Assembly (NCBI GenBank): GCA_965261725.1
Contig: CBDHDU010000044.1
Span: 372,001 to 436,000 of the forward strand
Length of the DNA: 64,000 nt
Reading direction: 5' to 3'
Origin: CANDOC01 sp965261725
Lineage (GTDB): Bacteria > Pseudomonadota > Gammaproteobacteria > Pseudomonadales > Endozoicomonadaceae
In this document: positions 17,723 to 27,300 of the stretch, piece by piece
How positions within the stretch are numbered: position 1 is the stretch's first letter
Layout of the letters: each line of letters starts with the position of its first letter
Notes under the pieces: generated by a model
Seen by the model: the letters and a program-made list of their open reading frames with translations, nothing else
Told to the model about the DNA's origin: nothing
Database searches by the model: none
Translations under genes and position numbers: made by a program

Positions 17723-18169
17723 TTAGTGAGAAGCAAATACGCTGGTCTGGCCGCTTTTGGTGTAGCTGATGGTGTTATAAGGGTCTTTGCTATCGCCGTA
17801 TTCCATACCCGGAGAACCCATTGGCATACCCGGTACTGCCAGACCACGGATCGCTGGCTTTTCGGTCAGCATCCCCTTGATATCAGCAGCCGGTACGTGA
17901 CCTTCAACGGCATAGCCACCCACAAACGCCGTATGACATGAACTCGCGCCATAAGGCACGTTCGCCTGTTTCTTGTAAGGCGCCATGTTCTCAACGTTAC
18001 GGGTCTGTACCTTGAAGCCATTTTCTTCAAGGTGCATCACCCAGGCATCACAGCAGCCACAGGTTGCGGACTTATAAACTGTAACTGTAGGAAAGCTTTC
18101 TGCAGCAGAGATAGTCAATGACGACAATGTGAGGGCAATACCTAAAACAAGTTTCTTAACAATATTCAT
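17723..18169 (-). CDS. DUF411 exported metal-associated protein
   Basis: 148 residues with a cleavable signal peptide (MNIVKKLVLGIALTLSSLTI, cleavage near SAAES). The mature part begins VTVYKSATCGCCDAWVMHLE, a thioredoxin-like CxCC motif, then has SSCHTAFV and a Met-rich PGMPMGSPGMEYG segment: the DUF411 pattern, a family often found near copper-resistance genes. ATG 18169 follows a GGAGT site; an upstream in-frame ATG (18208) has no signal-peptide logic. It lies downstream of another metal-type small protein on the same strand, so a copper or other thiophilic-metal role is plausible but unproven. Confidence 0.85.
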   Translation of the reverse strand: MNIVKKLVLGIALTLSSLTISAAESFPTVTVYKSATCGCCDAWVMHLEENGFKVQTRNVENMAPYKKQANVPYGASSCHTAFVGGYAVEGHVPAADIKGMLTEKPAIRGLAVPGMPMGSPGMEYGDSKDPYNTISYTKSGQTSVFASH

Positions 18170-18346
18170 GGGATTAACTCCATTTTGTATATATGCAGGG
18201 CACAACACCTTCTTTCAGCGTCATGCTTTAATTCTTCAAATTCAGACTGATAATCGACGTCTTTAGCTGTTGTTCCTGAAAAGCAGGCACAGCAAAGCAC
18301 CAGCTCTCAGGTAGTAACTGTTCTAACGACGTGTAGGAATAGAGCG

Positions 18347-18787
18347 CTATTCGAGAAAGGAGGCTTTCGCCAGATAAATGTCGGGCTGGGACGAAAGAAG
18401 GTCAGGCTCATTGAATATCTGCCAGCGATGAGGTTCTGACAGCTGATTAAGTTCCTGCAGCAACACTACATAAAGCAGCATATAGACTGGTTGCAGATCT
18501 GATATCTGAGGTTGCAGTACCTGATCAGGCGCTTCACAGTCTGGGCAGACTACATTGTTTTCAGTCTGCTGAAGTGGCAACTTTCCCGGTTTGCAGCAAT
18601 CGTGCATGCTCATTTCCGGGTTATCACTCATCATGTCAGCCATCGGCATGTCGACGTGACCGCCATACGGGTTTTCAATCTGCCCGGCATCTACTGTCAT
18701 AGGACAAAACAGCAGCACAGACAACAGCATCACAGCCATCAAGGCTATGCTGATTGTTTGTCGGTGGTGATCCAGTTTTGCCAGCAT
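18347..18787 (-). CDS. Hypothetical membrane/exported protein rich in Met, His and Cys
   Basis: 146 residues. A hydrophobic segment (residues ~13-29, SIALMAVMLLSVLLFCPM) is followed by a Met/His-rich linker (GGHVDMPMADMMSDNPEMSM) and two Cys pairs, HDCCKPG and CPDC, then a second hydrophobic segment (~101-112). The composition suggests binding of a soft metal such as copper, in line with the DUF411 gene downstream. I do not recognise a named family; resemblance to DUF2946-type copper-associated proteins is only superficial. Confidence 0.6.
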   Translation of the reverse strand: MLAKLDHHRQTISIALMAVMLLSVLLFCPMTVDAGQIENPYGGHVDMPMADMMSDNPEMSMHDCCKPGKLPLQQTENNVVCPDCEAPDQVLQPQISDLQPVYMLLYVVLLQELNQLSEPHRWQIFNEPDLLSSQPDIYLAKASFLE

Positions 18788-18912
18788 TTTGAGAGCAGTT
18801 TAAACCGGTGTTTTTGCTAAACACATGTTGCAGATAAAAAAGTCTGCTAAGCGGCATTCTACAAATATTCTCAGAGTATGTATTGATACACAACAATAAT
18901 AAAAAGCCTGAT

Positions 18913-18938
18913 AAACCTTCCCCCCAAGGGAAGGTTTT
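18913..18938. terminator. Hairpin terminator between minus-strand genes
   Basis: AAACCTTCCC and GGGAAGGTTT form a 10-bp stem with a seven-base loop, followed by T-rich sequence on the plus strand. It lies just downstream of the minus-strand gene ending at 18974. Confidence 0.65.
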
Positions 18939-18973
18939 GTTGAATTTTCTATGAAAACATTGTGCCCGCTTAT

Positions 18974-19924
18974 CTATTTTTCAACTTCCTCAGAAATTGA
19001 ATTCCTGCGGCTTCTACTTGAAACCTGTCCAATTTTGTCTTTGAGTAAACCTCGCAACAAACTACCACCAGATCCCCGTCTCCGCTCCAGAGGAGCCGGG
19101 TAGGGAGTTTCCGGAGTTGTGGACCGGCTGGATTCATTCGAAGAAACTCTGTGAGCCCGAGGCTGTCCAAAAATGGCAAGAAATTGCTGAGCATCCGGCA
19201 TTACAATCCATACCACGACTTTACGTCGCAGTTTCTGCCGATAAATAATATAAAGTTGGATACCTGAATCCGGCGGTACAAAGAAAATATCATCGTATAT
19301 CTTTGCATCACATAACAGGTTTACCTCACCGGTAAGAAGTTTATCTATTAGCTGTGACAACGCCATATCAGGCATTGAGCTCAGAAAGAAATCACTCACC
19401 CGTCCGTTCTGGTAAGGGTTTTCTTTATCTTCAGGGCACCACTCAATATCGGTTAGAGTTAGCTGTAATTCGGTTTCGCCGGTATCCTCTCTGTGCTGCA
19501 TGCTTCGTCTGACATAACGCAAGTTCTTGACAGTTCGATCCAATAATACAAAGAACAAATTAGATCCCTGAAGGGCTGGTGTAGCAGTAAGAAAATTACA
19601 GCTAGATACGGCGTGTTTCTGGAGCTTGGTTGCCTCGTTAGCCGGAGGGAATAACGTCTTATTCCAAACGTACAACGTACTTTCTTCAGGCTCAGTCCTG
19701 CTCACAAACCTCAAGAATTCTTCCGGATAGATGAATATATTCGTACCAGACCTACGCCCTGTCATAGTGCCAGTACCCAAAAGCCTGAAGATATTGGAGT
19801 CTTTCGGGTATTTATCAATGCTGACCTGCAGATAGAGCTCCACAAAAATTTCCCCCTGTGAGAAGGCGGGAAGCAGTGGGAACAGAACTGCCGCTAACAA
19901 AATACCCTGTTGGAGCAGTTTCAT
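18974..19924 (-). CDS. Exported protein of unknown function with basic Ser-rich tail
   Basis: 316 residues. Signal peptide MKLLQQGILLAAVLFPLLPA with likely cleavage after FSQ or AFS. The mature part is mixed alpha/beta with no domain I recognise; a beta-type segment GIQLYIIYRQKLRRKVVVWI occurs near residues 222-242. The C-terminal ~60 residues are rich in Ser, Arg and Pro (SSNESSRSTTPETPYPAPLE) and probably disordered, ending ISEEVEK. It stands alone with its own terminator (18913-18938). Style resembles the large exported proteins of this genome; a host-directed role is speculation. Confidence 0.6.
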   Translation of the reverse strand: MKLLQQGILLAAVLFPLLPAFSQGEIFVELYLQVSIDKYPKDSNIFRLLGTGTMTGRRSGTNIFIYPEEFLRFVSRTEPEESTLYVWNKTLFPPANEATKLQKHAVSSCNFLTATPALQGSNLFFVLLDRTVKNLRYVRRSMQHREDTGETELQLTLTDIEWCPEDKENPYQNGRVSDFFLSSMPDMALSQLIDKLLTGEVNLLCDAKIYDDIFFVPPDSGIQLYIIYRQKLRRKVVVWIVMPDAQQFLAIFGQPRAHRVSSNESSRSTTPETPYPAPLERRRGSGGSLLRGLLKDKIGQVSSRSRRNSISEEVEK

Positions 19925-20104
19925 GGATCACGTTCATTTTTATTGGAAACTAATGATATTAGACCTTTCCAGTGTGAATATTTCAGAAATGTGGCCGGTA
20001 TCGAGCTAATGATACTATCTTTTTGCATTCTCAATCAGTTAAACGCTGATAGTGTCGCAATGACGACTGCCCGGCACTCAGTATAAGCAACGGGCATCCG
20101 TAGC

Positions 20105-21487
20105 TTAAAACGGCTGATTAATAAACACCCAGAACTGGCTACCTTCTTCACCATAAGCCGTATCCAGTCGAATACTCACACCTTCCACCATAAAGCGCAG
20201 GCTGAAACCGTAGTTTGTTTTCATATCACTATGCAGAGTATCCAGATCCCATTCATCCGCTACACGACCGGCATCCACAAAAGCTGCCAGTTCCATCCAG
20301 GGCAAGCTGTAGTAATCCCCCAGAAAGCTTTCATTCAACAGATTGGTACGGGTAATGCCGCGCAGTTCAGCACTGTAGTGAACCGCTGAACGTCCGACAT
20401 AGCGGTTACTATTATAGCCACGCAGATGGTTCCAGCCACCTAGTGTAGAGCGGGCAAACCAGGGCGGAATTGTACTGGGGTTATCTTCATCCCAAGTGGT
20501 GATATCAGAGGCATAGGCATTCACTGCCAGAACCTGCTGACTGAAGTATTTGCTGCTTCCCAAGTTGAAGTATTGGGCGTAATCCAGCTCTACTTTGGTG
20601 TAATCAGTTTTGCTGCCACCTGCCCCCCAATCCCGGGTAACCATCAGCTTGGTACGGGAACCGGCAGACGGGCTGGAGAATGCATTACGGTTGTCGTAAT
20701 CCAGAATCATCTTGATACCGGACGACACTTCACCGTGAATATCTTCACTGGCAACCAGTGCTTTATCCAGATCGCGGGATTTGTAGAAAAATTCAGTATC
20801 AAGGCTGGTGCGACCACTGGACAGTGGATTCCAGACCGGGAAGTCTTTGCCATCATTCAATGGCAGGCCATAGCGGTTGCCCTGCTGTGTATAACCTTCC
20901 GCACCGTCACCTATCGGTAACAGCCATTTGGCTCTTAACTTGTAGTCTTTGGTACGCTGTTCGCGCAGAACAAAGTCATCCTGATCAGAATCATTACTGC
21001 CTGCTGCCGGTTTATCAGCAAAAGCCGGATTTCCCGGAATGTAGAGGTGGGATTCAGTAAAGCGCCCTTCAACCATTTCCACATCAAAGCGCCAGCGGGA
21101 TTCCGGAGCGAAACCAGCGTTATACAGTGCAGCCATGCCGAAGCCGGAATCGTTATCACTGTAGGTACCCACTAGCACCAGACTGGCATTAGTCGGACCG
21201 ATACCATGAACAACACCGGCGGCACCCAGCGCCGTACCCATGTTATCGGTACTGAAAGCAAACGGTACGGCTGCGGTTTTGGAAGTCTCTTTATAATCTA
21301 CAGAGTTCAGCATGCCCGCCATGGCATTACTGACGCCTTCTACCTCATCGGCAGCAAACACGCCTCCGGCAGACAAACCAATAGTCAGTACAATGCCGTA
21401 TGCATGGCTCTTGAATGCATAGCTTTTCAACAATGAAACTCCCAAACCGATGGAATAAATGACTGCGACCCCTATGCGCCGGTACAC
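20105..21487 (-). CDS. Omp85/BamA-type outer membrane beta-barrel protein
   Basis: 460 residues. Residues ~28-46 (HAYGIVLTIGLSAGGVFA) form the core of a signal peptide; the mature protein starts near ADEVEGVSN. The rest is beta-barrel sequence of the bacterial surface antigen (D15/Omp85) domain, with GGWNHLRGYNSNRYVGRSAV (the conserved RGY loop), AAFVDAGRVAD near the end, and a C-terminal Phe as usual for BAM substrates. There is no room for POTRA repeats, so it resembles the short Omp85-like proteins (patatin-type or TamA-less barrels) rather than BamA. The exact start is uncertain because in-frame starts exist close to the signal peptide. Confidence 0.75.
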   Translation of the reverse strand: MYRRIGVAVIYSIGLGVSLLKSYAFKSHAYGIVLTIGLSAGGVFAADEVEGVSNAMAGMLNSVDYKETSKTAAVPFAFSTDNMGTALGAAGVVHGIGPTNASLVLVGTYSDNDSGFGMAALYNAGFAPESRWRFDVEMVEGRFTESHLYIPGNPAFADKPAAGSNDSDQDDFVLREQRTKDYKLRAKWLLPIGDGAEGYTQQGNRYGLPLNDGKDFPVWNPLSSGRTSLDTEFFYKSRDLDKALVASEDIHGEVSSGIKMILDYDNRNAFSSPSAGSRTKLMVTRDWGAGGSKTDYTKVELDYAQYFNLGSSKYFSQQVLAVNAYASDITTWDEDNPSTIPPWFARSTLGGWNHLRGYNSNRYVGRSAVHYSAELRGITRTNLLNESFLGDYYSLPWMELAAFVDAGRVADEWDLDTLHSDMKTNYGFSLRFMVEGVSIRLDTAYGEEGSQFWVFINQPF

Positions 21488-21632
21488 TGTAAAAGACAGC
21501 GGCGGATAGCTGAATCCGGAGTTGTCACACTGATGGGTTATGGGTAGTTAATTCTTAGTTAACCAGCCGTTAACGTTTTTTTTGATAACTTTGTTATTTA
21601 ACATAAAACTGTCGTCAGGTTATTCCACACGG

Positions 21633-22985
21633 ATGAAGTCGTTACTCCTCGCTACGCTGCTATCAACCTTTCTGCTATCAGGCTGTAAGGCTTCCAAAGT
21701 TCACCCTTTACACACACCTTCTGCAGCAAAGCCTATTGAGCAGTACTCCTCGTTTGATGAGCACCTCGATAAAACAGATACCCTGATCTCAGAAAGCAGA
21801 TATTTCCTGACTGATAACCCACAGCTGGAAATCAAAGCCAACCTGCCTTTTGAAATAAAACCGCAGCGTAACCTTCCGGTCAGTAAAAGCATTCTGCTGA
21901 TTCACGGATTGGGCGATTCTCCCTGGTCATTTGTCGATGTTGGACAATCGCTGGCAGAAAAAGGCTTTCTGGTGAGAACTGTTCTGCTACCGGGGCATGG
22001 CACCCGCCCCGCCGATATGATCAATGCTGATCAGCAGGACTGGCAGGCACTGATTGCCAAACAAGTCGCTCTGTTAAAACAGGAAACTGACGAAGTTTAT
22101 CTGGGCGGTTTTTCAACCGGTGGTAACCTGGCTTATCTCCACGCCGCCTGTGACCCGGAGATCAAAGGCCTGACGCTGTTCTCTCCCGGTTTTGAGTCCG
22201 ATGAGCTACTAATCGGATTAACACCGACTCTGGCCCGGGTTAAGACCTGGCTGGCGGAAGGCGATCCGGAAAACACAACCAACTATGTCCGCTATTCAAA
22301 CATGCCGGTCAATGGCTTTGCCCAGTATTACCTGACCAGCAAACAGACACTTGATAGTTTGGAAAACAACACCTTTAAACGTCCGGTATTTATGGTGTTA
22401 AGCGAGCATGACAGTGTGCTTGAAGTTTCCAAAGTCAGAGAAATTTTTGAAGAGCGCTTTACCCATAAAGACAACCGTCTACTGTGGCTGTGTTGTCGGC
22501 GATAGTTGAAGGGCTACAACCCCTATATTTCCTGCATTTCTGGATAAGCCTATGACTCGTGGGCATTACATAATTTTTGTAACTTCTGCTAATCATAAGT
22601 CCCATCGGAAAACCTGTGATTGGTGCGTTAGTACGCCAACTATTGTCGGCAACACAGCCGTCTACTGTGGTTTGCCAATGCACCGTCAGGTACTGAGGGT
22701 GTAATCCGGACCATTAACAGTCGTATTCCGGAGCTACGTATTAGCAATATGTCGTATATGGGAATGCTGTTTTCTCCTGAAAACCCTTACTACTGTATCA
22801 ATGGTTCAGAAAAGATATGCCGCAACGGGGAAGATCCAGAAGCTGTTGAATACTGTAAAGCCGGAAACCCGGTCTGGTATGGAGCCTGGGGCTCTCAGGA
22901 TGGCGGCAAGGTTCATGCAAAGCTGTCATTCAACCCTCAGTTTGAACAAATGATGGATGAAATTTCTATTATATTTAGGCTGTGA
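21633..22985 (+). pseudogene. Alpha/beta hydrolase lipoprotein interrupted by a MITE
   Basis: Starts MKSLLLATLLSTFLLSGCKA, a lipoprotein signal with the LSGC lipobox. The hydrolase core is clear: SILLIHGLGDSPWSF (oxyanion loop), GGFSTGGNLAY (GxSxG nucleophile, in GFSTG) and MVLSEHDSVL (acid Asp). At RLLW the frame meets a 174-bp element (22486-22659) that introduces a stop at 22503-22505; coding resumes after the duplicated GTCTACTGT as LWFANAPSGTEGVIRTINSR and ends at 22985. The catalytic His region lies in the second part, so the shortened product would be inactive. The natural stop now lies inside the target duplication of the ISAs1 element. Confidence 0.85.
22486..22659. mobile_element. 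174-bp MITE inside the esterase gene
   Basis: Terminal inverted repeats of about 23 bp begin GGCTGTGTTG on both strands (three mismatches further in). A 9-bp target duplication GTCTACTGT flanks it at 22477-22485 and 22660-22668. No transposase is encoded; a full-length partner element was not seen in the window. Confidence 0.88.
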
Positions 22986-22989
22986 CCCC

Positions 22990-24219
22990 CAGGGCAAAAA
23001 CATGATCATTTTTTGATCAGTTGTTGCCAAGGCTTTTAACCCCTGAAAGAGTAGAATACCTACTTTTTCATGATCAATACCGCTCTGCTATCTCGCTTTG
23101 AAACCTTCACTGACTCCCGAGACCCCAAAAAAGTGACCCACGTTTTGGCCGAGGTCATATTTATGGCAACCTGTGCCATTCTCTGCGGGGCAGACGACTG
23201 GAATAGTATGAGAATGTTCGCCCTGACACGGGAAGAGTGGTTCCGCAAGCATCTCTCCCTTCCCGGCGGCATTCCGTGTGCCATGACCTTCAATCGTCTT
23301 TTCAGATCGCTTGACCCAGAAGAGTTCCGGATGATTTTTGCTGCCTGGATGAGAGATGTCATGACAGGCCTCGAGCTGTCAGATAGTCGAGTGGTCGCGC
23401 TGGACGGTAAGACAGTAAAAGGCTCAGCCTGGAACAAGGGCAAAGATGCTATTCATATGGTTAATGCCTGGTGTACCGAAGTCGGCTTGTCTCTCGGGCA
23501 GTATAAGGTTGACTCTAAGTCGAATGAAATAACGGCGATTCCCGAACTGCTGAAATTGCTGGAACTCACAGGTAGCCTGGTCACTATCGACGCGATGGGG
23601 TGCCAGAAAAAGATAGCTGATGCCATCCTGAAGAAAGATGCAGATTACCTGCTGGCGGTAAAAGGCAACCAGAAAAAACTCTATGGTGAAGTGACTCGCC
23701 TGTTTGATCAGTATTGGCAAGATAATCCGGCAGATGCTCCTTCTGCCCGGTTTGCAGAAACAGATGAATACGCCCATGGTCGTGGAGAACATCGCCGCTG
23801 CTGGGCTGTACAGGACATAGAGCAGTTTCCGGTAGCCGCCAGCTGGAACGCGAAAACAATTGCCGTTGTACAGTTAGATTGTCGGAAAAAGAATAAAGGT
23901 GAAACCCTGCTACGCTATTTTATCTCCAGCCGACAGCTCTCAGCTGAAGAGATTCTGCAAGCCACTCGTATGCATTGGCGAGTGGAAAATCAGCTTCATT
24001 GGGTGATGGATGTTGCATTTGATGAAGATCGCTGCCGAGCCCGAAAGGATAATACAGCTGAGAATCTGGCCATTACTCGTCAGGTGACTCACAACCTCCT
24101 GAAAATGGATACAACTGTAAAAGGCGGGATCAAGAACAAGCGTAAGAACTGCGGCTGGGATATAAACCACATGGAGAATGTATTGGGGTTGTTCAAAAAA
24201 TGATCATGTTTTTGCCCTG
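22990..24219 (+). mobile_element. ISAs1-family insertion sequence (1230 bp)
   Basis: Inverted repeats start CAGGGCAAAAACATGATCAT at 22990 and end with the complementary sequence at 24219. A 10-bp target duplication CTGTGACCCC occurs at 22980-22989 and 24220-24229. One intact transposase gene. Confidence 0.93.
23070..24203 (+). CDS. ISAs1-family transposase
   Basis: 377-residue DDE transposase of the ISAs1 (H-repeat) type. N-terminal domain FTDSRDPKKVTHVLAEVIFM is diagnostic; then VVALDGKTVKGS (first Asp), VTIDAMGCQKKIADAIL (second Asp) with DYLLAVKGNQKKL, and RMHWRVENQLHWVMDVAFDE carrying the Glu. Nothing is missing, and perfect-looking target duplication suggests recent insertion at the 3' end of the esterase gene. 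Confidence 0.93.
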   Translation: MINTALLSRFETFTDSRDPKKVTHVLAEVIFMATCAILCGADDWNSMRMFALTREEWFRKHLSLPGGIPCAMTFNRLFRSLDPEEFRMIFAAWMRDVMTGLELSDSRVVALDGKTVKGSAWNKGKDAIHMVNAWCTEVGLSLGQYKVDSKSNEITAIPELLKLLELTGSLVTIDAMGCQKKIADAILKKDADYLLAVKGNQKKLYGEVTRLFDQYWQDNPADAPSARFAETDEYAHGRGEHRRCWAVQDIEQFPVAASWNAKTIAVVQLDCRKKNKGETLLRYFISSRQLSAEEILQATRMHWRVENQLHWVMDVAFDEDRCRARKDNTAENLAITRQVTHNLLKMDTTVKGGIKNKRKNCGWDINHMENVLGLFKK

Positions 24220-24381
24220 CTGTGACCCCTCAATATCAAAACCTGTAGACGTCAAATTAATTTTTTAGGAAGGGCTTAATGTCCTTTCTGTGAAAAACAG
24301 CTAACATAAAAAACCAAAGACACTGTAATAACATTTAAAAATTTCAAAACTCAATAGCTTAGTGGCATCATTAAGATAATT

Positions 24382-27300
24382 ATGTTGCATATCTTAAGAG
24401 CTTTTCTTTTTCGGAAAAAAGCATGCATTTATATCTCTGGATGTAAGTCGATTAGTGCATGTTTTCTTCTTGCAATAATATCAATCCCGCTTTATGCGCT
24501 GCTTTTTAAACCTGCGCTTCAGGCACAGGGCTACAGCACTAATCTTCCTGCCTGGGTAATGTCACTTGAAGAGATTGGGGCTTCCCGTCAACAGTGGAGC
24601 AAGGAAGGAGATATACCCAGAATAAAATTACTGGTAAGAAACAGTATTCGAGCTCATTTTGGTATTAAACTGACCAACCCAGACAAGAAAGAAAATAAAG
24701 AACTGATAATCTGGTGGACTGATACAGATAAGATTGAATTAAAACCAGATCAAAAAACACAAGACATTCTTATTGATATGGCATATGCATCAGGGCATCA
24801 GCCAGTATCTGAGCAGTTTTTAAGTTATTCTGAATATTCTCTCCCAACAATTGATACACCTGCACATACAAAGCACATCGAAAGTGTTTTAAATAATTTC
24901 AGGTCGAGTAATTCCGGAATATTTGATCTCATCATAGGTAATGAGGATATTTATCAAATCCTTATCGGTGTTGATCTTCAAAATAACAATATATTAGTCA
25001 TTTTCCCTGATGCAGGCGTTCTTCATTTAACTGCTGCTCAAGGGGATATCAACGTGTTAGAGCAGCTTCAACAAACCGATTTCTTCCTGCTTCTTGGCAC
25101 ACTAATGGGTGAAAGTGATTGTTATGAAATTTACTATGCCCAAGCACCCAAGAAACCCAAGAGAAAAAAGAATAAACCCAAACCGTTTTCAGGAAAAGAT
25201 ATAGATCGATACCATCAGAGCTATCAAAAAAATCAAAAAGTTTTTGCACAAGGAAAATGGTGCGCACTTTCGGAAGGAGAACGGCCTTCCTACTGGTTGC
25301 ATAATAGTGACCACAATGTTCCTGTTCATTTGATTGAAAACACTGAGGGCTTAACACAGCTACACAGACTGGAAACACAAACCAGAACTGCATCAGACTA
25401 TCTCTACAACGCACTTTGCTATGCTTTGTATTCAATGAGAGTTGGTTTGATTTCTCCAGAGCTACCACCAGAAAACCGTAACTGGAAGCTGGCACAAATT
25501 GATACAATGCTGTCAGAACAGCTTCGTTTTGCATTATGCACAAATACAGAAAAGAAAAGACAGATTTGGCGCGAAAAACATGATCAAGGAGACGATTTTT
25601 TAGAACTGATGTCCTTTTGGAAAAATATAAGTGATAAAATTCGTCTTTCCAGACAGTGGAGCTTCAACCGTTCACTAATAGTCACACTGATCACACCAAA
25701 TGAATCAATATATCTTCAAATAAGAGACCTTCCCGTTTTTTCTGTCATTCTGGTACTGCCCGGCGAACTTCTCTTTTATCATAATACCAGCATGGAAGAA
25801 TATATTGTCGGGAAAGAGAAAAAATTCACTCCCGGTGACCCTTTACTCGCAGAAATCTGGAATAAACTTTACGAACGCTACGAAGGTGAAGTTGGCAAAT
25901 TCCGTGTTATCGCCACATTGTCAGATGGTTCTGGCAGTGGTTTTGGACTACCGGCAAAAAGACAATATCCGGGTGTATGGCAAAAAATGCAAAATGTCTC
26001 AGCATTGACTGGTTGCCCTTTTCCTCCAGTGTTTCCTTCGCTCAAGACCCGCAAACGACACCTTAAGGCCGCACAAAAAATTGCACCGCAACTTGAAATT
26101 CTAATGGCTTTAGAGCGTAAAGAGATAGGTCAGGCCGAAGCTGCGTTTGTAAAAGAATCTTTAGTTTTACTGTCTCCACTTCAGCACTACACCAAAGACC
26201 TCAAGCTAACAACATTTGATACCCTTTTTGCCAGCGTTAATAAACCCCATTACACACGCCTGGCGCTTGAAAAAGTGGAACAATTTGCAAAAAATTTACC
26301 TCAGCTGAAACCTGAAACGTTCATATCAGCCGACATGGCTACACTGCTAACAATTCCTGCGGTTTCATCCCACACAACTCATGTATGGTCTCATGCTTTT
26401 AAGCTCGTAAAAAAAGATGAAGAACAACAAGCCAAGACTTTACTGACGGATACTAATGAGGCGACCCGGAGCGGGTCAGCCGAAGACCAAAGCTCAACCT
26501 CACAACCACCAGTAAATGCACCTCCACCGGAAAAAATCGTAGCAAGTGCTGGTGCTGGTGACGGCATTGATACGCACCAGGTCTTTCCCCTGCTTGCAAA
26601 TCTGCCTCCCCCACCCCCACCACCTATGATGGGAGCAGTGGCACCGCCGCCTCCACCGCCGCCTCCACCCGGTCTTGGCGCAACCAGTAGCAGACAAACC
26701 ATCATAAAGCTCAGGGGAGAATGGCTTGCAGACACCACAAACAAGCAAAAGAGAAACAAATACAAATCTGCTTTGTCTTCCGGATGGAAAGCAAACAAAT
26801 CAGTCGATAATGCAGAACGGTACTGTGAATATTTGCAGTATGTTCTAACTGATATGGATCCCGGCTGTCCGGAAATGCTAAAAAGTTTCTGTGTACTGGC
26901 AGAAATTCACAACAGCCACCCTAACGTTGAAGCAGGTGACATTCATGAAACCATTCTCAAAAAATACAAAAAATGTGGAAAAATGAGAGTCGCTGCCCTG
27001 CCCTTTCTCGTTAACATACTTCACTCTAAATTCTCCACAGAGGAAATGCTCGCCCTTCTTGAACAGCAGGCTGAAAGTGACTGCTATTCAGGACGGCTGA
27101 CCTCCATCGTAGAACAAGAGCTGATTGTCATCTGGGGGAAAGTCAGCGATAGCGATAATGAAGACTCCAAAGTAGAACCATGTCAGTCATTACCACAGGT
27201 TGCACGGTGGCTGGAAAAGGTAAAGAAGCACAACCCCCTTCGTCACAGTGCGATGAGTCTGTATTACCGATATTATCAGGAGGAATACGAAAGAATACTT

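Noticed and set aside
26391..26798. Gly-rich minus-strand frame inside the giant protein gene
   Set aside because: It is the antisense of the poly-proline codons; glycine runs arise from proline codons read backwards.
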